A program made the translations under genes and the position numbers. A stretch of 58,220 nt of DNA from Bacteroidales bacterium (GTDB lineage Bacteria > Bacteroidota > Bacteroidia > Bacteroidales > F082), in NCBI GenBank assembly GCA_017645275.1, contig JAGCPH010000004.1, forward strand, positions 1-58,220. Reading direction: 5' to 3'. The notes beneath the pieces were generated by a model. That model did no database searches, was not told the origin of the DNA, and saw nothing but the letters and a program-made list of their open reading frames with translations. Below, piece by piece: positions 26,893-36,571 of the stretch (positions are counted from its first letter, which is position 1; each line of letters opens with the position of its first letter).

Positions 26893-27897
26893 ATGAAAAA
26901 ACTATTATTTATATTAGGAATTTTACTCGTTTTTGCGGGATGCGAGAATGAAAAGAAACCGACGCAGACCACGACGCAGAAGCAGGAGAAGAAAAACGTG
27001 GTAGTACCGGCGTTTGTTGGTGACTCGGCATATTATTTTGTAAAACGTCAATGTGATTTCGGGCCACGTGTTCCGGAAAGCGAGGCTCACGAGCTCTGCG
27101 CCATTTGGATGATAGAGACACTGAGAGGCTATGCCGACACGGTGTTTGTGCAGGACTTCAGGACACGCATCTACAATGAGCGCGGCATCGACGGAAAGAA
27201 CATCATAGCCTCGTTCAACCCCAACGCCAAGAAACGTATCATCGTCGCAGCGCATTGGGACTCAAGACCTTACGCTGACAACGACCCTGACGAAAAAAAC
27301 TGGGAGAAGCCCATCGACGGTGCCAACGACGGTGCCTCAGGCTGCGGCGTGATGATGGAGATGGCACGTGTGATGCACTCTCACCGCATAGCCGACAACG
27401 TCGGTATCGACTTGATATTCTTTGACTTGGAAGACTACGGTGCCCCGAAATGGGCCGACGAGAGCCTGCATAACGACTTCTCATGGGGTCTCGGCTCACA
27501 ATATTGGTCGAAGAAGCCTCATGTGGGCGGTTACTCTGCATATTACGGCATACTGCTCGACATGGTTGGGGCAAGCAATCCGCGTTTCCCGAAAGAATAT
27601 TACTCGCAGAGCAACGCCGCATGGGTGGTCAACAAAGTGTGGCGCACCGCACGCGACATGGGATACGACGATTATTTCACCAACGAGCTAGGCGACCCTA
27701 TCAACGATGACCACATCTACATGATGCATTACGCGGGCATCCCGACAGCCGACATGATTCACCTCATCGGTGATGATGACAGGACATCGTGTTTCTTCCC
27801 GTACTGGCACACGATGAAAGACAACATCGAATGCATCGATGTCAAGACGTTGCAGATGGTTGGAAACGTGGTGATGAAAGTCGTATACAACGAGTAA
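26893..27897 (+). CDS. M28-fold lipoprotein, probable glutaminyl-peptide cyclotransferase
   Basis: The 334-residue lipoprotein (lipobox VFAGC, Cys about 17) has the zinc aminopeptidase-like fold: AHWDSRPYADND (about 118), ANDGASGCGVMMEMAR (about 137-152), IFFDLEDYG with the acidic catalytic pair, and HLIGDDDRTSCFFPYWHTMKDN at the end. The insertion and motif pattern fit animal-type glutaminyl cyclases of Bacteroidota, which convert N-terminal Gln of exported proteins to pyroglutamate; an M28 aminopeptidase is the alternative. A family A element begins two bases after the stop. Confidence 0.83.
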   Translation: MKKLLFILGILLVFAGCENEKKPTQTTTQKQEKKNVVVPAFVGDSAYYFVKRQCDFGPRVPESEAHELCAIWMIETLRGYADTVFVQDFRTRIYNERGIDGKNIIASFNPNAKKRIIVAAHWDSRPYADNDPDEKNWEKPIDGANDGASGCGVMMEMARVMHSHRIADNVGIDLIFFDLEDYGAPKWADESLHNDFSWGLGSQYWSKKPHVGGYSAYYGILLDMVGASNPRFPKEYYSQSNAAWVVNKVWRTARDMGYDDYFTNELGDPINDDHIYMMHYAGIPTADMIHLIGDDDRTSCFFPYWHTMKDNIECIDVKTLQMVGNVVMKVVYNE

Positions 27898-27898
27898 C

Positions 27899-28020
27899 GT
27901 CATTTCGAGCGAAACGTAATGAAGTGGAGTGAAGTCGAGAAATCACCGGCATCTAAATGATTCAGAATTAATTGTTTGGCGGTGATTTCTCCATTCCGCT
28001 CCGCTCCAGTCGAAATGACG
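27899..28020. repeat. Family A palindromic element, copy 4
   Basis: GTCATTTCGAGCGAAACG ... CCAGTCGAAATGACG, with the loop TCAGAATTAATTGTTTGGCG that is shared almost exactly with copy 5 at 29401. Copies 4 and 5 have the same orientation and flank the beta-helix gene. Confidence 0.9.
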
Positions 28021-28024
28021 AGTT

Positions 28025-29380
28025 CTATTTCACGAATTTTTTTCCATTAAGGATATAAACTCCTTTATAGTTTTCAGGTAATCTAGTGCCGAGACAACGG
28101 CCTTCTACAGTGTAGAATAGGTTGTCGTTCAACGTATTAGCTTCTACTGGTATCTCCCCTATTCCGTCGTCACCGATGAATGGGATGTATGTGACGAGAC
28201 CGTAACTCGGGTCGTCGACCTGATGGACGATGTGGTTTTCGATGATCTGCTGGTCAGTAAAACCCCAATCGTTGCCAACCGCCATGATAGCGCAGCCAGA
28301 GTTGTTGTAGAGATCATACTCTGCCGACAGGCCATAGTTATAGTTGTTGGTAATCACATTATTACCCCAATCGTCTTCAGTTCCGAGGTCGATATTATGC
28401 ATATAGATAGCGGTGATGCCCCATAAGTTGCCGGTAATCACATTGTTACGGATATATGCCGTATTGTAAACCGCGCTGCCGTTGATAGATATTCCGCTGC
28501 CGCCGTTCATCGGGTTAGACTCACAGAAGTTGTCGACTATCTGGTTGCCCACTATGACCGATGAAATATTAAAACCTTGCTGGTTATAGCCATAACGTCC
28601 GTATGTGATGAGATTGTCTTTCAGCAGGACTTTTGTCGAGCCGGTATTCACGAGGTCGGCGACGGAGACACCTCCCACAAACCAATGGGCGTTTTCACCT
28701 GATATCTCGTTTCCGACTATACGGATGGTGTCGTCGCCACCCGGACCAAGGTTGATCTGCGGCATGTTGAGGCCTTCTGTCGTGACATTGCTGTTGATGA
28801 GGCAGTTCAGTATCTGCACCGATGCCCTTCCGTTGGCTGGAGAGCATACTGCCGGGCCTTCGTTCCAGGTGAAGCTGCAGTTTTTGATGACAGGATCGCA
28901 GTTGAACACGTCCAGCACGCCACTGGCGTATTCCCTTGAGAAAAATATAAACTGCGAGTCGTCGATGGTGACATCCGACTCTATCAGCTTGATGCCTGCG
29001 CCTTCATTGAAATAGATTCTCTTGATGTCGGCTGTAGCATTTTCAAACCTCATGCTGAACTGGCTGCTTTCATTGCCATAAATCCATACTCTGTCATTTC
29101 CGGTATTCTCGCAAATCATTGAGCCCTGGATAGTTATAAGAGCCCCAGATGCTTCTATCATCTTGACTTGGTCGTCGATAAGCAACACGTCATTGGTCGA
29201 GATCGTCAAATCGGCGGTGACAGTAAAACTCTTGGCACTTGCTTCCACCACCGTGCCGTTGGTGACGTTCACCAGATCAGGGAAGGTGTAGGTGGTGCCA
29301 TTGCCTGGACTAATCCACTGAGCGTTAATCGCCGAAACGAGTCCACTGACTAATGCTATTAATAAACATAGTCGTTTCAT
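28025..29380 (-). CDS. Secreted right-handed beta-helix protein
   Basis: A 451-residue protein starting at ATG 29380 (MKRLCLLIALVSG); an ATG three codons earlier is also possible. After the signal peptide (ending INAQ) the sequence has repeated short beta rungs with Asn ladders (IIGN, VIVGNQIVDNF, NNVITGNLWGI, NNVITNNYNYGL), typical of the parallel beta-helix fold of pectin-lyase-like and adhesin proteins. The C-terminus ends GVYILNGKKFVK, which resembles the tail of T9SS sorting domains though the preceding part is short. It is flanked by direct copies of family A elements. Catalytic residues were not identified. Confidence 0.75.
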   Translation of the reverse strand: MKRLCLLIALVSGLVSAINAQWISPGNGTTYTFPDLVNVTNGTVVEASAKSFTVTADLTISTNDVLLIDDQVKMIEASGALITIQGSMICENTGNDRVWIYGNESSQFSMRFENATADIKRIYFNEGAGIKLIESDVTIDDSQFIFFSREYASGVLDVFNCDPVIKNCSFTWNEGPAVCSPANGRASVQILNCLINSNVTTEGLNMPQINLGPGGDDTIRIVGNEISGENAHWFVGGVSVADLVNTGSTKVLLKDNLITYGRYGYNQQGFNISSVIVGNQIVDNFCESNPMNGGSGISINGSAVYNTAYIRNNVITGNLWGITAIYMHNIDLGTEDDWGNNVITNNYNYGLSAEYDLYNNSGCAIMAVGNDWGFTDQQIIENHIVHQVDDPSYGLVTYIPFIGDDGIGEIPVEANTLNDNLFYTVEGRCLGTRLPENYKGVYILNGKKFVK

Positions 29381-29400
29381 AATAAACAAACATTGTTCAC

Positions 29401-29502
29401 GTCATTTCGAGCGAAACGAAGTGTAGTCGAGAAATCACCGGCATCTGAAAGATTCAGAATTAATTATTTGGCGGTGATTTCTCCACTTCGGTCGAAATGA
29501 CG
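29401..29502. repeat. Family A palindromic element, copy 5
   Basis: GTCATTTCGAGCGAAACGAA ... CTTCGGTCGAAATGACG, with the same loop as copy 4. It lies between the beta-helix start and the pgk stop. Confidence 0.9.
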
Positions 29503-29510
29503 ATGGGGTG

Positions 29511-30761
29511 TTATTTCTTAATTGCTGCTATACCTGGTAATTCCTTGCCTTCGATAGCCTCGAGGAGGGCGCCGCCGCCTGTTGAGACGTATGACACCTT
29601 GTCGGCGAGGTTGAACTTGTTGATACAAGCCACTGAGTCGCCGCCACCGATGAGTGAGAAAGCACCGTCTTTTGTAGCCTCAGCTATTGCCATTGCGATA
29701 GCCTTTGAGCCTTCAGCGAATTTGTCGAACTCGAACACGCCGCAAGGGCCGTTCCAGAGTATGGTCTTCGAGCCTTTGATGACCTTTGCGAACATCTCGC
29801 GAGTCTTCGGGCCTATGTCCATGCCTTCCCAGCCGTCAGGGATGTTCATCGGGTCAACGATCTGAGTGTCAGCGTCGTTTGAGAACGCGTTGCCAGCCAC
29901 GGTGTCGATTGAGAGCACGAGGTTGACGCCTTTTTCTTTGGCTTTTGCGATGATATCGAGAGCGAGATCGAGCTTGTCGTCTTCGCAGATTGAGTTACCA
30001 ATCTTACCTCCGAGAGCTTTCTTGAAGGTGTATGTCATGCCGCCGCAGAGGATGAGGTTGTCGACCTTGGTGAGCAGGTTCTCTATGATGTCGATCTTGG
30101 TGGAGACCTTAGAGCCGCCCATGATAGCGGTGAACGGGTGTTTGATGTCGTTCATCACCTTGTCGACGGCAGCCACTTCTTTGCCCATGAGGTAGCCGTA
30201 CATCTTATGGTCAGCGTCGAAATAGTCGGCGATGAGAGCTGTCGAAGCGTGGGCGCGGTGTGCTGTACCGAAGGCGTCGTTGATGTAATAGTCGGCGTAT
30301 GAAGCGAGGGTCTTGGTGAACTCTTTCTGAGCTGCCTTGACCTCTTTTTTAGCCTCGTCGTAACCTGGCTCGCCTTTCTCCACTCCGCGTGGCTTGCCTT
30401 CTTCCTCAGCGTAGAAACGGAGGTTTTCGAGCAACATCACCTCGCCAGGTTTCATGGCATTGACAGGCTCTGCCGCCTTCATGCAGTCGTCGACGAAGAT
30501 GACAGGTTTGCCGATGAGTTCCTCGAGGTGTTTCAAGAGCGGTTTGACCGAATATTTCGGGTCTGGGTTCTTTTTCGGACGGCCGAGGTGCGACATGATG
30601 ATAAGCTTACCATTGTCGTTCAACACCTTTTTCAATGTAGGCATTGCCGCACGCATACGGGTGTCGTCGGTGATGTTGAAATTGTCGTCGAGTGGCACAT
30701 TGAAATCGACGCGCACGATGACGCGTTTGCCTGCGAAGTTAACTTGATCGATGTTTGTCAT
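29511..30761 (-). CDS. pgk: Phosphoglycerate kinase
   Basis: The 416-residue glycolytic enzyme transfers phosphate between 1,3-bisphosphoglycerate and ADP. The N-terminal [26 protein letters not shown], the RAHAST block, the hinge region and the C-terminal nucleotide motif [12 protein letters not shown] and [14 protein letters not shown] are all present at full length. It lies 39 bases downstream of two glycosyltransferase genes on the same strand; no promoter box was seen directly in front of it. Confidence 0.97.
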   Translation of the reverse strand: MTNIDQVNFAGKRVIVRVDFNVPLDDNFNITDDTRMRAAMPTLKKVLNDNGKLIIMSHLGRPKKNPDPKYSVKPLLKHLEELIGKPVIFVDDCMKAAEPVNAMKPGEVMLLENLRFYAEEEGKPRGVEKGEPGYDEAKKEVKAAQKEFTKTLASYADYYINDAFGTAHRAHASTALIADYFDADHKMYGYLMGKEVAAVDKVMNDIKHPFTAIMGGSKVSTKIDIIENLLTKVDNLILCGGMTYTFKKALGGKIGNSICEDDKLDLALDIIAKAKEKGVNLVLSIDTVAGNAFSNDADTQIVDPMNIPDGWEGMDIGPKTREMFAKVIKGSKTILWNGPCGVFEFDKFAEGSKAIAMAIAEATKDGAFSLIGGGDSVACINKFNLADKVSYVSTGGGALLEAIEGKELPGIAAIKK

Positions 30762-30800
30762 AGTGTAAATTTTTAATTGTTATATATTAAATTTGAATTT

Positions 30801-31700
30801 TTAATTTCCAAAACAAGCGAAGATACGTTTTATTAACTGTTTGATACTGTTTGGCTTAGGCAGATTCTCCTCCTCCACTTCCGAAAAATCGGTATCGCCG
30901 CGGCGGAGATATTGCCGGGTGAAGGTGCCTGAGCTGATGCCCCATTTAAGCTGGAACATCTTCTTACCTTTGTTTTTGCGCATCCTCTTTGTCGATTTGC
31001 TTCCGAAGTGATACACGAGGCTGTTGCCTACGCCAATGAAATCGCGCACTCCGGCGTGCCACAGCTTACGCGAGATGTCGGGGTCGGAGTACCAGCCCGG
31101 GTGGAACTCGACGCTCATGCCGCCGACGAGGTCCCAGCAGTCGAGAGGCATCACGTTGGGTGGCCAGGTGCTTCCACGCCAGTCGCTGCGGGCGAGACCG
31201 GCATATTCTTTCAGCAGGTCTGCCTCACGGAACGACTCTATGTCGGTGCCGTAGTCTTTGACGACCACGCAAGGATTGTCACCAGTCGGCTCGATGAGGG
31301 TGCTGGAAATCATGAAATATTTATGTGTATCACGCTGATTGTCAGTCAGTTGATTGATACGTTCAAGAATCGGTTTGTCCCAGTTCGGCAAGAAATACAT
31401 GTCGTCGTTGGCATAAAACACGAACTTGGTGTCGATGAGGCTGCGGCAGGCGTTGAGGGCGTAGCAAATACCAATGTTTTCTTTGGCATAGATATAATCA
31501 AGTTGTTGATTCTCAACCCATTGCAGCGTACCGTCCACACCTTCGTTGATAGCCACGATGATCTGGTGGTCGTAAGCCGAGTTGCGACGGATGCTGTTCA
31601 CGCAAAGCTCGATATACTTCAGATTGTTCCACGTCGGGATGATTATCGTGAAGCAGTAATCCTTTTTCTCGGCACGTTTATATTTCTCAAAACTTATCAT
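30801..31700 (-). CDS. Family 2 glycosyltransferase
   Basis: The 299-residue GT-A enzyme begins TIIIPTWNNLKYIELCVNSI, with the metal-binding acidic motif in VFYANDDMYFLPNW and a late region (SVEFHPGWYSDPDISRKLW) typical of glycosyltransferases with an acceptor-binding C-terminus. It should transfer a sugar in cell-surface glycan or lipopolysaccharide synthesis. Its start overlaps the preceding glycosyltransferase stop by ATGA, so the two are translationally coupled. Confidence 0.85.
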   Translation of the reverse strand: MISFEKYKRAEKKDYCFTIIIPTWNNLKYIELCVNSIRRNSAYDHQIIVAINEGVDGTLQWVENQQLDYIYAKENIGICYALNACRSLIDTKFVFYANDDMYFLPNWDKPILERINQLTDNQRDTHKYFMISSTLIEPTGDNPCVVVKDYGTDIESFREADLLKEYAGLARSDWRGSTWPPNVMPLDCWDLVGGMSVEFHPGWYSDPDISRKLWHAGVRDFIGVGNSLVYHFGSKSTKRMRKNKGKKMFQLKWGISSGTFTRQYLRRGDTDFSEVEEENLPKPNSIKQLIKRIFACFGN

Positions 31701-32455
31701 AACTTCTTGTCGGTCAATTCTTTAAGTGTTTTATATTTGAGCTTTGTGGCTTTCGCGTTGATGCGGCAGATATGGAATCCGTCGCGGCCGTCGAGGAAGC
31801 CCAGCTGGAAGAAATAATGCTGCACGAAGGCAAAAATCGGTGACACCACCATAAAAAATCCGGCGTGACGTTTCCCTTTCATGAAGTAATGTTGTCCGCG
31901 CATCTTGGCGAACTTAAACATCTGATTCTCATAGTCTTGCGCTGTCGCAAACGAATAATGCAGCAGGTCGCCTTGGAGCACCGTCTCTTTGATTTCCGTA
32001 GAAAACTCTATCGTTTCGTGAATCTCGCCCTGCCACTTCCCCACTGTGCGGTTCCAGATACGTATTTTACGGTCAGGATACCAGCCGCAGTGACGGATCC
32101 AGTGGCCGCAGTAGTTGGTTAGGCGGTTCATGCTGAACACTTCGTCGTCGGAGAGGCGTTGGTTTGTAAGCCCAGAAATTGAGTTTTTCAGCTCTTCTGA
32201 CAGTTCTTCGTCGGCGTCGATGCTTAGAATCCAGTCGTTGGATGCGAGGTTGTTGGCGAAGTTTTTCTGTTCGGAATAGCCCAGCCAGTCTTGTTTTACA
32301 AACTTGACGTTGAACGACTTACAGATTTCTTCGGTGCGGTCGGTTGAGCCAGAGTCGACCACGACAATCTCATCCGCGACATCTTTTATTGATTCGAGGC
32401 ATCGGGCTATGTTACGTTCTTCGTTTTTTGTGATTATGACGGCTGTGAGCAGCAT
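31697..32455 (-). CDS. Family 2 glycosyltransferase (LPS-core type)
   Basis: The 252-residue protein starts MLLTAVIITKNEERNIARCL and has VVDSGSTDRT, the DxD-like SIDADEEL and a HYSFATAQDYENQMFKFAKMRG-like region seen in WaaE/KdtX-type glucosyl or heptosyl transferases. It probably modifies the lipopolysaccharide core. I chose ATG 32455, which lies 14 bases after a TACCTTTG promoter box; a longer frame to 32500 would include the promoter. Confidence 0.85.
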   Translation of the reverse strand: MLLTAVIITKNEERNIARCLESIKDVADEIVVVDSGSTDRTEEICKSFNVKFVKQDWLGYSEQKNFANNLASNDWILSIDADEELSEELKNSISGLTNQRLSDDEVFSMNRLTNYCGHWIRHCGWYPDRKIRIWNRTVGKWQGEIHETIEFSTEIKETVLQGDLLHYSFATAQDYENQMFKFAKMRGQHYFMKGKRHAGFFMVVSPIFAFVQHYFFQLGFLDGRDGFHICRINAKATKLKYKTLKELTDKKL

Positions 32456-32469
32456 TGCACAATTTTTTG

Positions 32470-32477
32470 CAAAGGTA
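32470..32477 (-). promoter_or_regulatory. -7 promoter box TACCTTTG
   Basis: An exact TAnnTTTG match on the minus strand, 14 bases before the glycosyltransferase ATG at 32455. It may drive both glycosyltransferases and pgk. Confidence 0.7.
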
Positions 32478-32507
32478 GTAATTAATTTTAAGATTTGCAA
32501 AAAAAAT

Positions 32508-32577
32508 AATGAGATTCCTCGCCTAACGGCTCGGAATGACAGCCATTGTCATTCCGAACGAAGCGAGGAACCTCATT
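32508..32577. repeat. Nested palindrome (AATGAGATTCCTCGC)
   Basis: Outer arms AATGAGATTCCTCGC and GCGAGGAACCTCATT enclose inner arms GGAATGACA and TGTCATTCC. The thpR stop codon (32573-32575) lies in the right outer arm. Only one copy was seen in the window. Confidence 0.8.
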
Positions 32578-33139
32578 GGAGATTCCACTTCTTCACTATT
32601 TTATACACAGCGCCATCGGGTCTCAAGATACTCTGGAACAGTATTATTTCTTTCACTTCCTGGTGGATGTAGGTCTTCTGCTCGATGGCCTGGACAACCT
32701 TCTGGAAATACTGTTTCTCGCAAAGGTCTTTTATGCGCCCAAGGGTCAGATGCGGCACAAAATTTTGTCTGTCACGTTGATAACCGATGCTATCGAAGGC
32801 GGTCAGCACATCTTCTTCGAGGCTCAACAACTCATCGGGCGTCTGCTGCATGCCGAGCCATAGCACACGTGGGGCGTAACGAGCGCCGAAGATGCCTGTC
32901 CGGTTGAAGTCCATGGTGAAACTATGATGATTTTCAATGACTTTCGTAACTGCCTCGATGATTCTCGGCTCGTCTTGAGGGGGTGTCTCGCCAATAAATT
33001 TCAGGGTGAGATGTATATTTGTAGGTCGCACCCAATTTATCATTTTCTCATGCGACAAACTACGGCGTAAACCGTCAAGCAGCGGTTTAAATCCGTTGTT
33101 TTCGGTATTTATCGGAATTGCAAGAAATAATCTTTTCAT
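32573..33139 (-). CDS. thpR: RNA 2',3'-cyclic phosphodiesterase (2'-5' RNA ligase family)
   Basis: The 188-residue protein has the two HxTx motifs of the 2H phosphoesterase superfamily: HLTLKFIGE (about 47-55) and HLTLGRIK (about 130-137). It opens 2',3'-cyclic phosphate ends in RNA. The reading frame ends inside a palindromic repeat, so the last residues may be repeat-derived. A family F repeat fills the upstream spacer to sdaA. Confidence 0.88.
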   Translation of the reverse strand: MKRLFLAIPINTENNGFKPLLDGLRRSLSHEKMINWVRPTNIHLTLKFIGETPPQDEPRIIEAVTKVIENHHSFTMDFNRTGIFGARYAPRVLWLGMQQTPDELLSLEEDVLTAFDSIGYQRDRQNFVPHLTLGRIKDLCEKQYFQKVVQAIEQKTYIHQEVKEIILFQSILRPDGAVYKIVKKWNLQ

Positions 33140-33152
33140 ATTCTATATTTTC

Positions 33153-33325
33153 TCTCACAGATTTCACAGATAATCACAGATTTTTTATTTCATAATATCT
33201 TCCACAATTTCATTTAGTTCGCTAAAGCGAACAGATTCCACAGATTTTTCTGTGTAATTTCTCGCTTTAGCGAGTAAATAACCGTGAAAGAACTATCTGT
33301 GTTAATCAGTGTAATCTGTGTGAGA
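33153..33325. repeat. Family F element without a gene
   Basis: The left end CTCTCACAGATTTCACAGAT and the right end (complement ATCTCACACAGATTACACTG) are inverted. Inside each arm there is a GC hairpin, GTTCGCTAAAGCGAAC at 33218-33233 and CTCGCTTTAGCGAG at 33261-33274. The same layout, CACAGA tandem plus a GC hairpin, occurs on both sides of the GxxExxY gene at 53791. Confidence 0.75.
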
Positions 33326-33332
33326 TTTTGTT

Positions 33333-34541
33333 CTACATTTGTTTATAGTCTTCAGCGAGACCGCCTTCTGATGTTTCACGATAGAGATATGGGATGTCGC
33401 GACCTGTCTTATTCATTGTGTCCACCACTTTGTCGAATGAGACGCGGTGTCTGCCATCGCTGAATGTCGAGTATATGTTGGCATCCAGGGCGCGTGCTGC
33501 TGCGAAGGCGTTACGTTCGATGCATGGTATCTGGACGAGTCCGCACACTGGGTCGCATGTCATGCCGAGATGATGTTCGAGAGCCATCTCGCAAGCATAT
33601 TCTATCTGTGCCACGCTGCCGCCAAAGATCTGGCAGGCCGCACCAGCCGCCATCGCACATGCCACTCCTACCTCGCCTTGGCAGCCGACTTCGGCACCGG
33701 AGATGGAGGCGTTGGTCTTCACGATATCACCAATAAGACCTGCGGTTATCAGCGCGCGAAGGATACGCATCTCGTCAAACTCATAGCTCTTAGAGATGTG
33801 ATACAGCACCGCAGGCAGCACTCCGCAGGAGCCGCATGTGGGCGCAGTGACGATGAGTCCGCCCGAAGCGTTCTCCTCAGAAACAGCGAGGGCATACGAG
33901 AACACCAGACCACGGTTACGCAAGGTGTGATGCTGATAGCCCATGGCCTTGATATGATATTGCGTGGCTTTTCTGGCCAGATTCAACGGTCCGGGCAGAC
34001 GGCCTTCGGTGGCGAGACCACGCTCCACAGCCTCTTTCATGGCAGCCCAGACGTTTCTCAGATGGTCGATGAGGGTCTCATCATTCTCATTATCAAGCAC
34101 ATACTCCCAGTAAGTCTTACCTTTCTCCTCGCACCATTTCATGATGTCGGTCATCTTCGTGAGCGGATATATATCCGGCAGGTTAGATGGCTTGCCTTCC
34201 TCTTCGAGGGCGCCTCCGCCAACGCTGTAAACCGTCCATTCTTCAAGGACTTTATTCTCTTTATCTAAAGCCTTGAATGTCATTCCGTTAGGATGATAAG
34301 GCAGGAATATCTTCGGCTGCCAAACGATGTTCACCGGTGCATGAGGCTGCAACACCTCAAGGATGGCGACGTCGGTGAAGTGACCTTTGCCGGTGGCGGC
34401 GAGGCTTCCGTAGAGTGTGACCTCAAACGAGGCTGCGTCAGGATGACGCTCAAGGAACTGCTCAGCGGCGAAACGAGGGGCCATAGTGTGGCTCGACGAC
34501 GGGCCGTGACCTATTCTGTAGATTTCTTTAATTGTTTGCAT
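33333..34541 (-). CDS. sdaA: L-serine ammonia-lyase, iron-sulfur type, single chain
   Basis: The 402-residue enzyme deaminates L-serine to pyruvate. It shows the N-terminal GPSSSHTMAP (13-22), and the [4Fe-4S] and catalytic region with TAPTCGSCGVLP and MTCDPVCGLVQIPC, including the three ligand cysteines. It combines both alpha and beta domains in one chain, as in SdaA. Its neighbours, a peptide transporter ATPase and an amino-acid-type carrier, suggest a role in amino acid fermentation. Confidence 0.93.
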   Translation of the reverse strand: MQTIKEIYRIGHGPSSSHTMAPRFAAEQFLERHPDAASFEVTLYGSLAATGKGHFTDVAILEVLQPHAPVNIVWQPKIFLPYHPNGMTFKALDKENKVLEEWTVYSVGGGALEEEGKPSNLPDIYPLTKMTDIMKWCEEKGKTYWEYVLDNENDETLIDHLRNVWAAMKEAVERGLATEGRLPGPLNLARKATQYHIKAMGYQHHTLRNRGLVFSYALAVSEENASGGLIVTAPTCGSCGVLPAVLYHISKSYEFDEMRILRALITAGLIGDIVKTNASISGAEVGCQGEVGVACAMAAGAACQIFGGSVAQIEYACEMALEHHLGMTCDPVCGLVQIPCIERNAFAAARALDANIYSTFSDGRHRVSFDKVVDTMNKTGRDIPYLYRETSEGGLAEDYKQM

Positions 34542-34562
34542 TGTTTTTCTTTTTATGTTTTC

Positions 34563-34700
34563 TAGTTTAAAGTTTAGAGTGTAGAGTTTAGAGTAGTTGA
34601 AAAGTGTAAAGTCTTAAAGTTTTTAAGTGTAATGGCCTTTTAAACCATCCACTCTAAACTTTAAAACTGCTTTCAACTCTAAACTCTCAACTCTACACTT
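34563..34700. repeat. Family B palindrome between sdaA and the ABC ATPase
   Basis: The left arm is AGTTTAAAGTTTAGAGTGTA in the plus orientation; the right arm (from about 34650) is the complementary ACTCTAAACTTTAAAACTGC type. The right arm enters the ABC ATPase gene and encodes its last seven residues and its stop codon. Confidence 0.85.
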
Positions 34701-36409
34701 TTAATATTAGGTATTGCGTTTATCAATTTTTTAGTATATTCATTTTTCGGGTTGTTAAAAATCTCATCGGCGTCGCCGAGCTCCACTGGGCGTCCGTTGT
34801 ACATCACGAGGATGCGGTCTGACATGAAGCGGACGACGCTGAGATCGTGGGAGATGAAGATGTAGGTGAATCCGAAGTCTTTCTTGAGGCGGTTCAGCAG
34901 GTTCAGCACCTGAGCCTGCACCGACACGTCGAGAGCCGACACCGACTCGTCGCAGATGATAAGCTTCGGGCGCACCGCGAGGGCTCTTGCTATGCAGATA
35001 CGTTGCCTCTGACCGCCCGAGAACTCATGCGGATAACGCTGATAATGCTCAGGTTTCAGCCCTACCTCGGTGAGCAGCTCGCACACCTTGTCACGACGAC
35101 GTTTGGCGTCAGGTTCGAGGCCATGCACCGACATCGGCTCCGCTATCGCGTCGCCGATGCGCATCTTCGGGTTCAGCGACGAATAAGGGTCCTGGAACAC
35201 TATCTGAGCATGCTTGCGATATTCACGCAAGTCGTTGCCTTTCAGCGACATCACGTCGTTACCTTCGAAGATAATCTTGCCATCGGAAGGCTCCACTAAT
35301 CGCAGGATAGAGCGTCCGAGGGTGGTCTTGCCGCAACCTGATTCGCCAACTAAGCCTAAAGTCTCGCCAGGATACACGTCGAAAGTCACATCATCGACGG
35401 CTTTCACATGATCGTAGACACGGTTGAACACGCCTTTTTTGAGCGGGAACCAAGTCTTCAGGTGCTCGACTTTTAATATAGGCTCGCGGCTGTATATTTC
35501 TTTCAGATGAGAGTCTCTTTCTTGTTGAGTGACAATGAGTTGCTGCTTAAAATCGGCGGTGTCGCTCCAGGTGCCATCAAGGAACTCCTTTACGATGGGG
35601 AGGCGACGCAGGCGAAAATCCATGGGAGGGCGGCAAGCTAACAGCCCCTTAGTGTAGGGGTCGCTAGGGGCGCTAAGGACTTTATAGGAAGGGCCAAATT
35701 CGACGACGCGGCCATCGTGCATAACCATGATATAATCGGAGACCTCAGAGACAACGCCGAGGTCGTGAGAGATGAAAATCATCGAGAGGTTGTCGCTTTT
35801 TTGCAGCTCCTTCAACAGTTTCAGAATCTCTTTTTGGACAGTTACATCGAGGGCGGTGGTTGGCTCGTCGGCGATAAGAACTTCAGGGTTGCATGCCAGC
35901 GCCATCGCTATCATCACACGCTGTTTCTGTCCGCCCGAGAGCTCGTGAGGGTAGCTTTTGTAAATCGCCTCGGGGCGTGGAAGCATCACTTTTTTGAAAA
36001 GGGATATCACTCGTGCCTTCGCCTCTTCTTCGGTGACATTTTCGTGGGCAAGGATGGCTTCGGTAACCTGAAAACCGCACTGGAACACGGGATTGAGCGA
36101 GGTCATCGGCTCCTGAAATATCATGGCGATACGTTTGCCTCGGACGTCGTGCATATCTTTTTCTTCGAGATGCAGAATATCTTGCCCGTCGAGGGTTATC
36201 TCGTCAGCCGAAATCCTTGATTGTCTTTCGTTTAGCAGCCGCATCACTGCGAGGTTGCTCACCGATTTGCCCGAACCCGACTCGCCGACGATTCCCAGCG
36301 TCTTCCCTTTCGGCACCTCAAAACTGACACCATGCACCGCCTCGTTCCATTCACCGTCGCGAAGGAAACTGATTTTCAAGTTCTTTATTTGAAGCAAAGC
36401 CCGAGTCAT
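34679..36409 (-). CDS. Peptide ABC transporter ATP-binding protein, two fused domains
   Basis: The 576-residue protein contains two nucleotide-binding domains in tandem: domain 1 (about 1-265) with [16 protein letters not shown] and [13 protein letters not shown]; domain 2 (about 300-570) with [20 protein letters not shown] and [12 protein letters not shown]. Each ends with an oligopeptide-transporter type C-terminus, so it is an OppD-OppF fusion like YejF or GsiA and would energise peptide uptake. No permease or binding-protein gene is adjacent in the window. The C-terminal KSVELRV and stop are encoded by a family B repeat. Confidence 0.9.
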   Translation of the reverse strand: MTRALLQIKNLKISFLRDGEWNEAVHGVSFEVPKGKTLGIVGESGSGKSVSNLAVMRLLNERQSRISADEITLDGQDILHLEEKDMHDVRGKRIAMIFQEPMTSLNPVFQCGFQVTEAILAHENVTEEEAKARVISLFKKVMLPRPEAIYKSYPHELSGGQKQRVMIAMALACNPEVLIADEPTTALDVTVQKEILKLLKELQKSDNLSMIFISHDLGVVSEVSDYIMVMHDGRVVEFGPSYKVLSAPSDPYTKGLLACRPPMDFRLRRLPIVKEFLDGTWSDTADFKQQLIVTQQERDSHLKEIYSREPILKVEHLKTWFPLKKGVFNRVYDHVKAVDDVTFDVYPGETLGLVGESGCGKTTLGRSILRLVEPSDGKIIFEGNDVMSLKGNDLREYRKHAQIVFQDPYSSLNPKMRIGDAIAEPMSVHGLEPDAKRRRDKVCELLTEVGLKPEHYQRYPHEFSGGQRQRICIARALAVRPKLIICDESVSALDVSVQAQVLNLLNRLKKDFGFTYIFISHDLSVVRFMSDRILVMYNGRPVELGDADEIFNNPKNEYTKKLINAIPNIKSVELRV

Positions 36410-36436
36410 TTTGTTTTGTCCTCCTTTTTGTGTTTT

Positions 36437-36571
36437 AAGTTTAGAGTTTAAAGTGTAGTGTTTAGAGTAGTTTAAAGTTTTTAGTTGAAAGTTTAAAAAG
36501 TTTATACACTTTCCACTTTAAACTCTACACTTTTTCAACTACTCTACACTCTAAACTATCAACTCTACACT
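36437..36571. repeat. Family B palindrome between the ABC ATPase and YfcC genes
   Basis: Left arm AGTTTAGAGTTTAAAGTGTA, right arm the complementary TACACTTTCCACTTTAAACT type, separated by a few bases. It ends at the stop codon of the YfcC-like gene. Confidence 0.85.
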
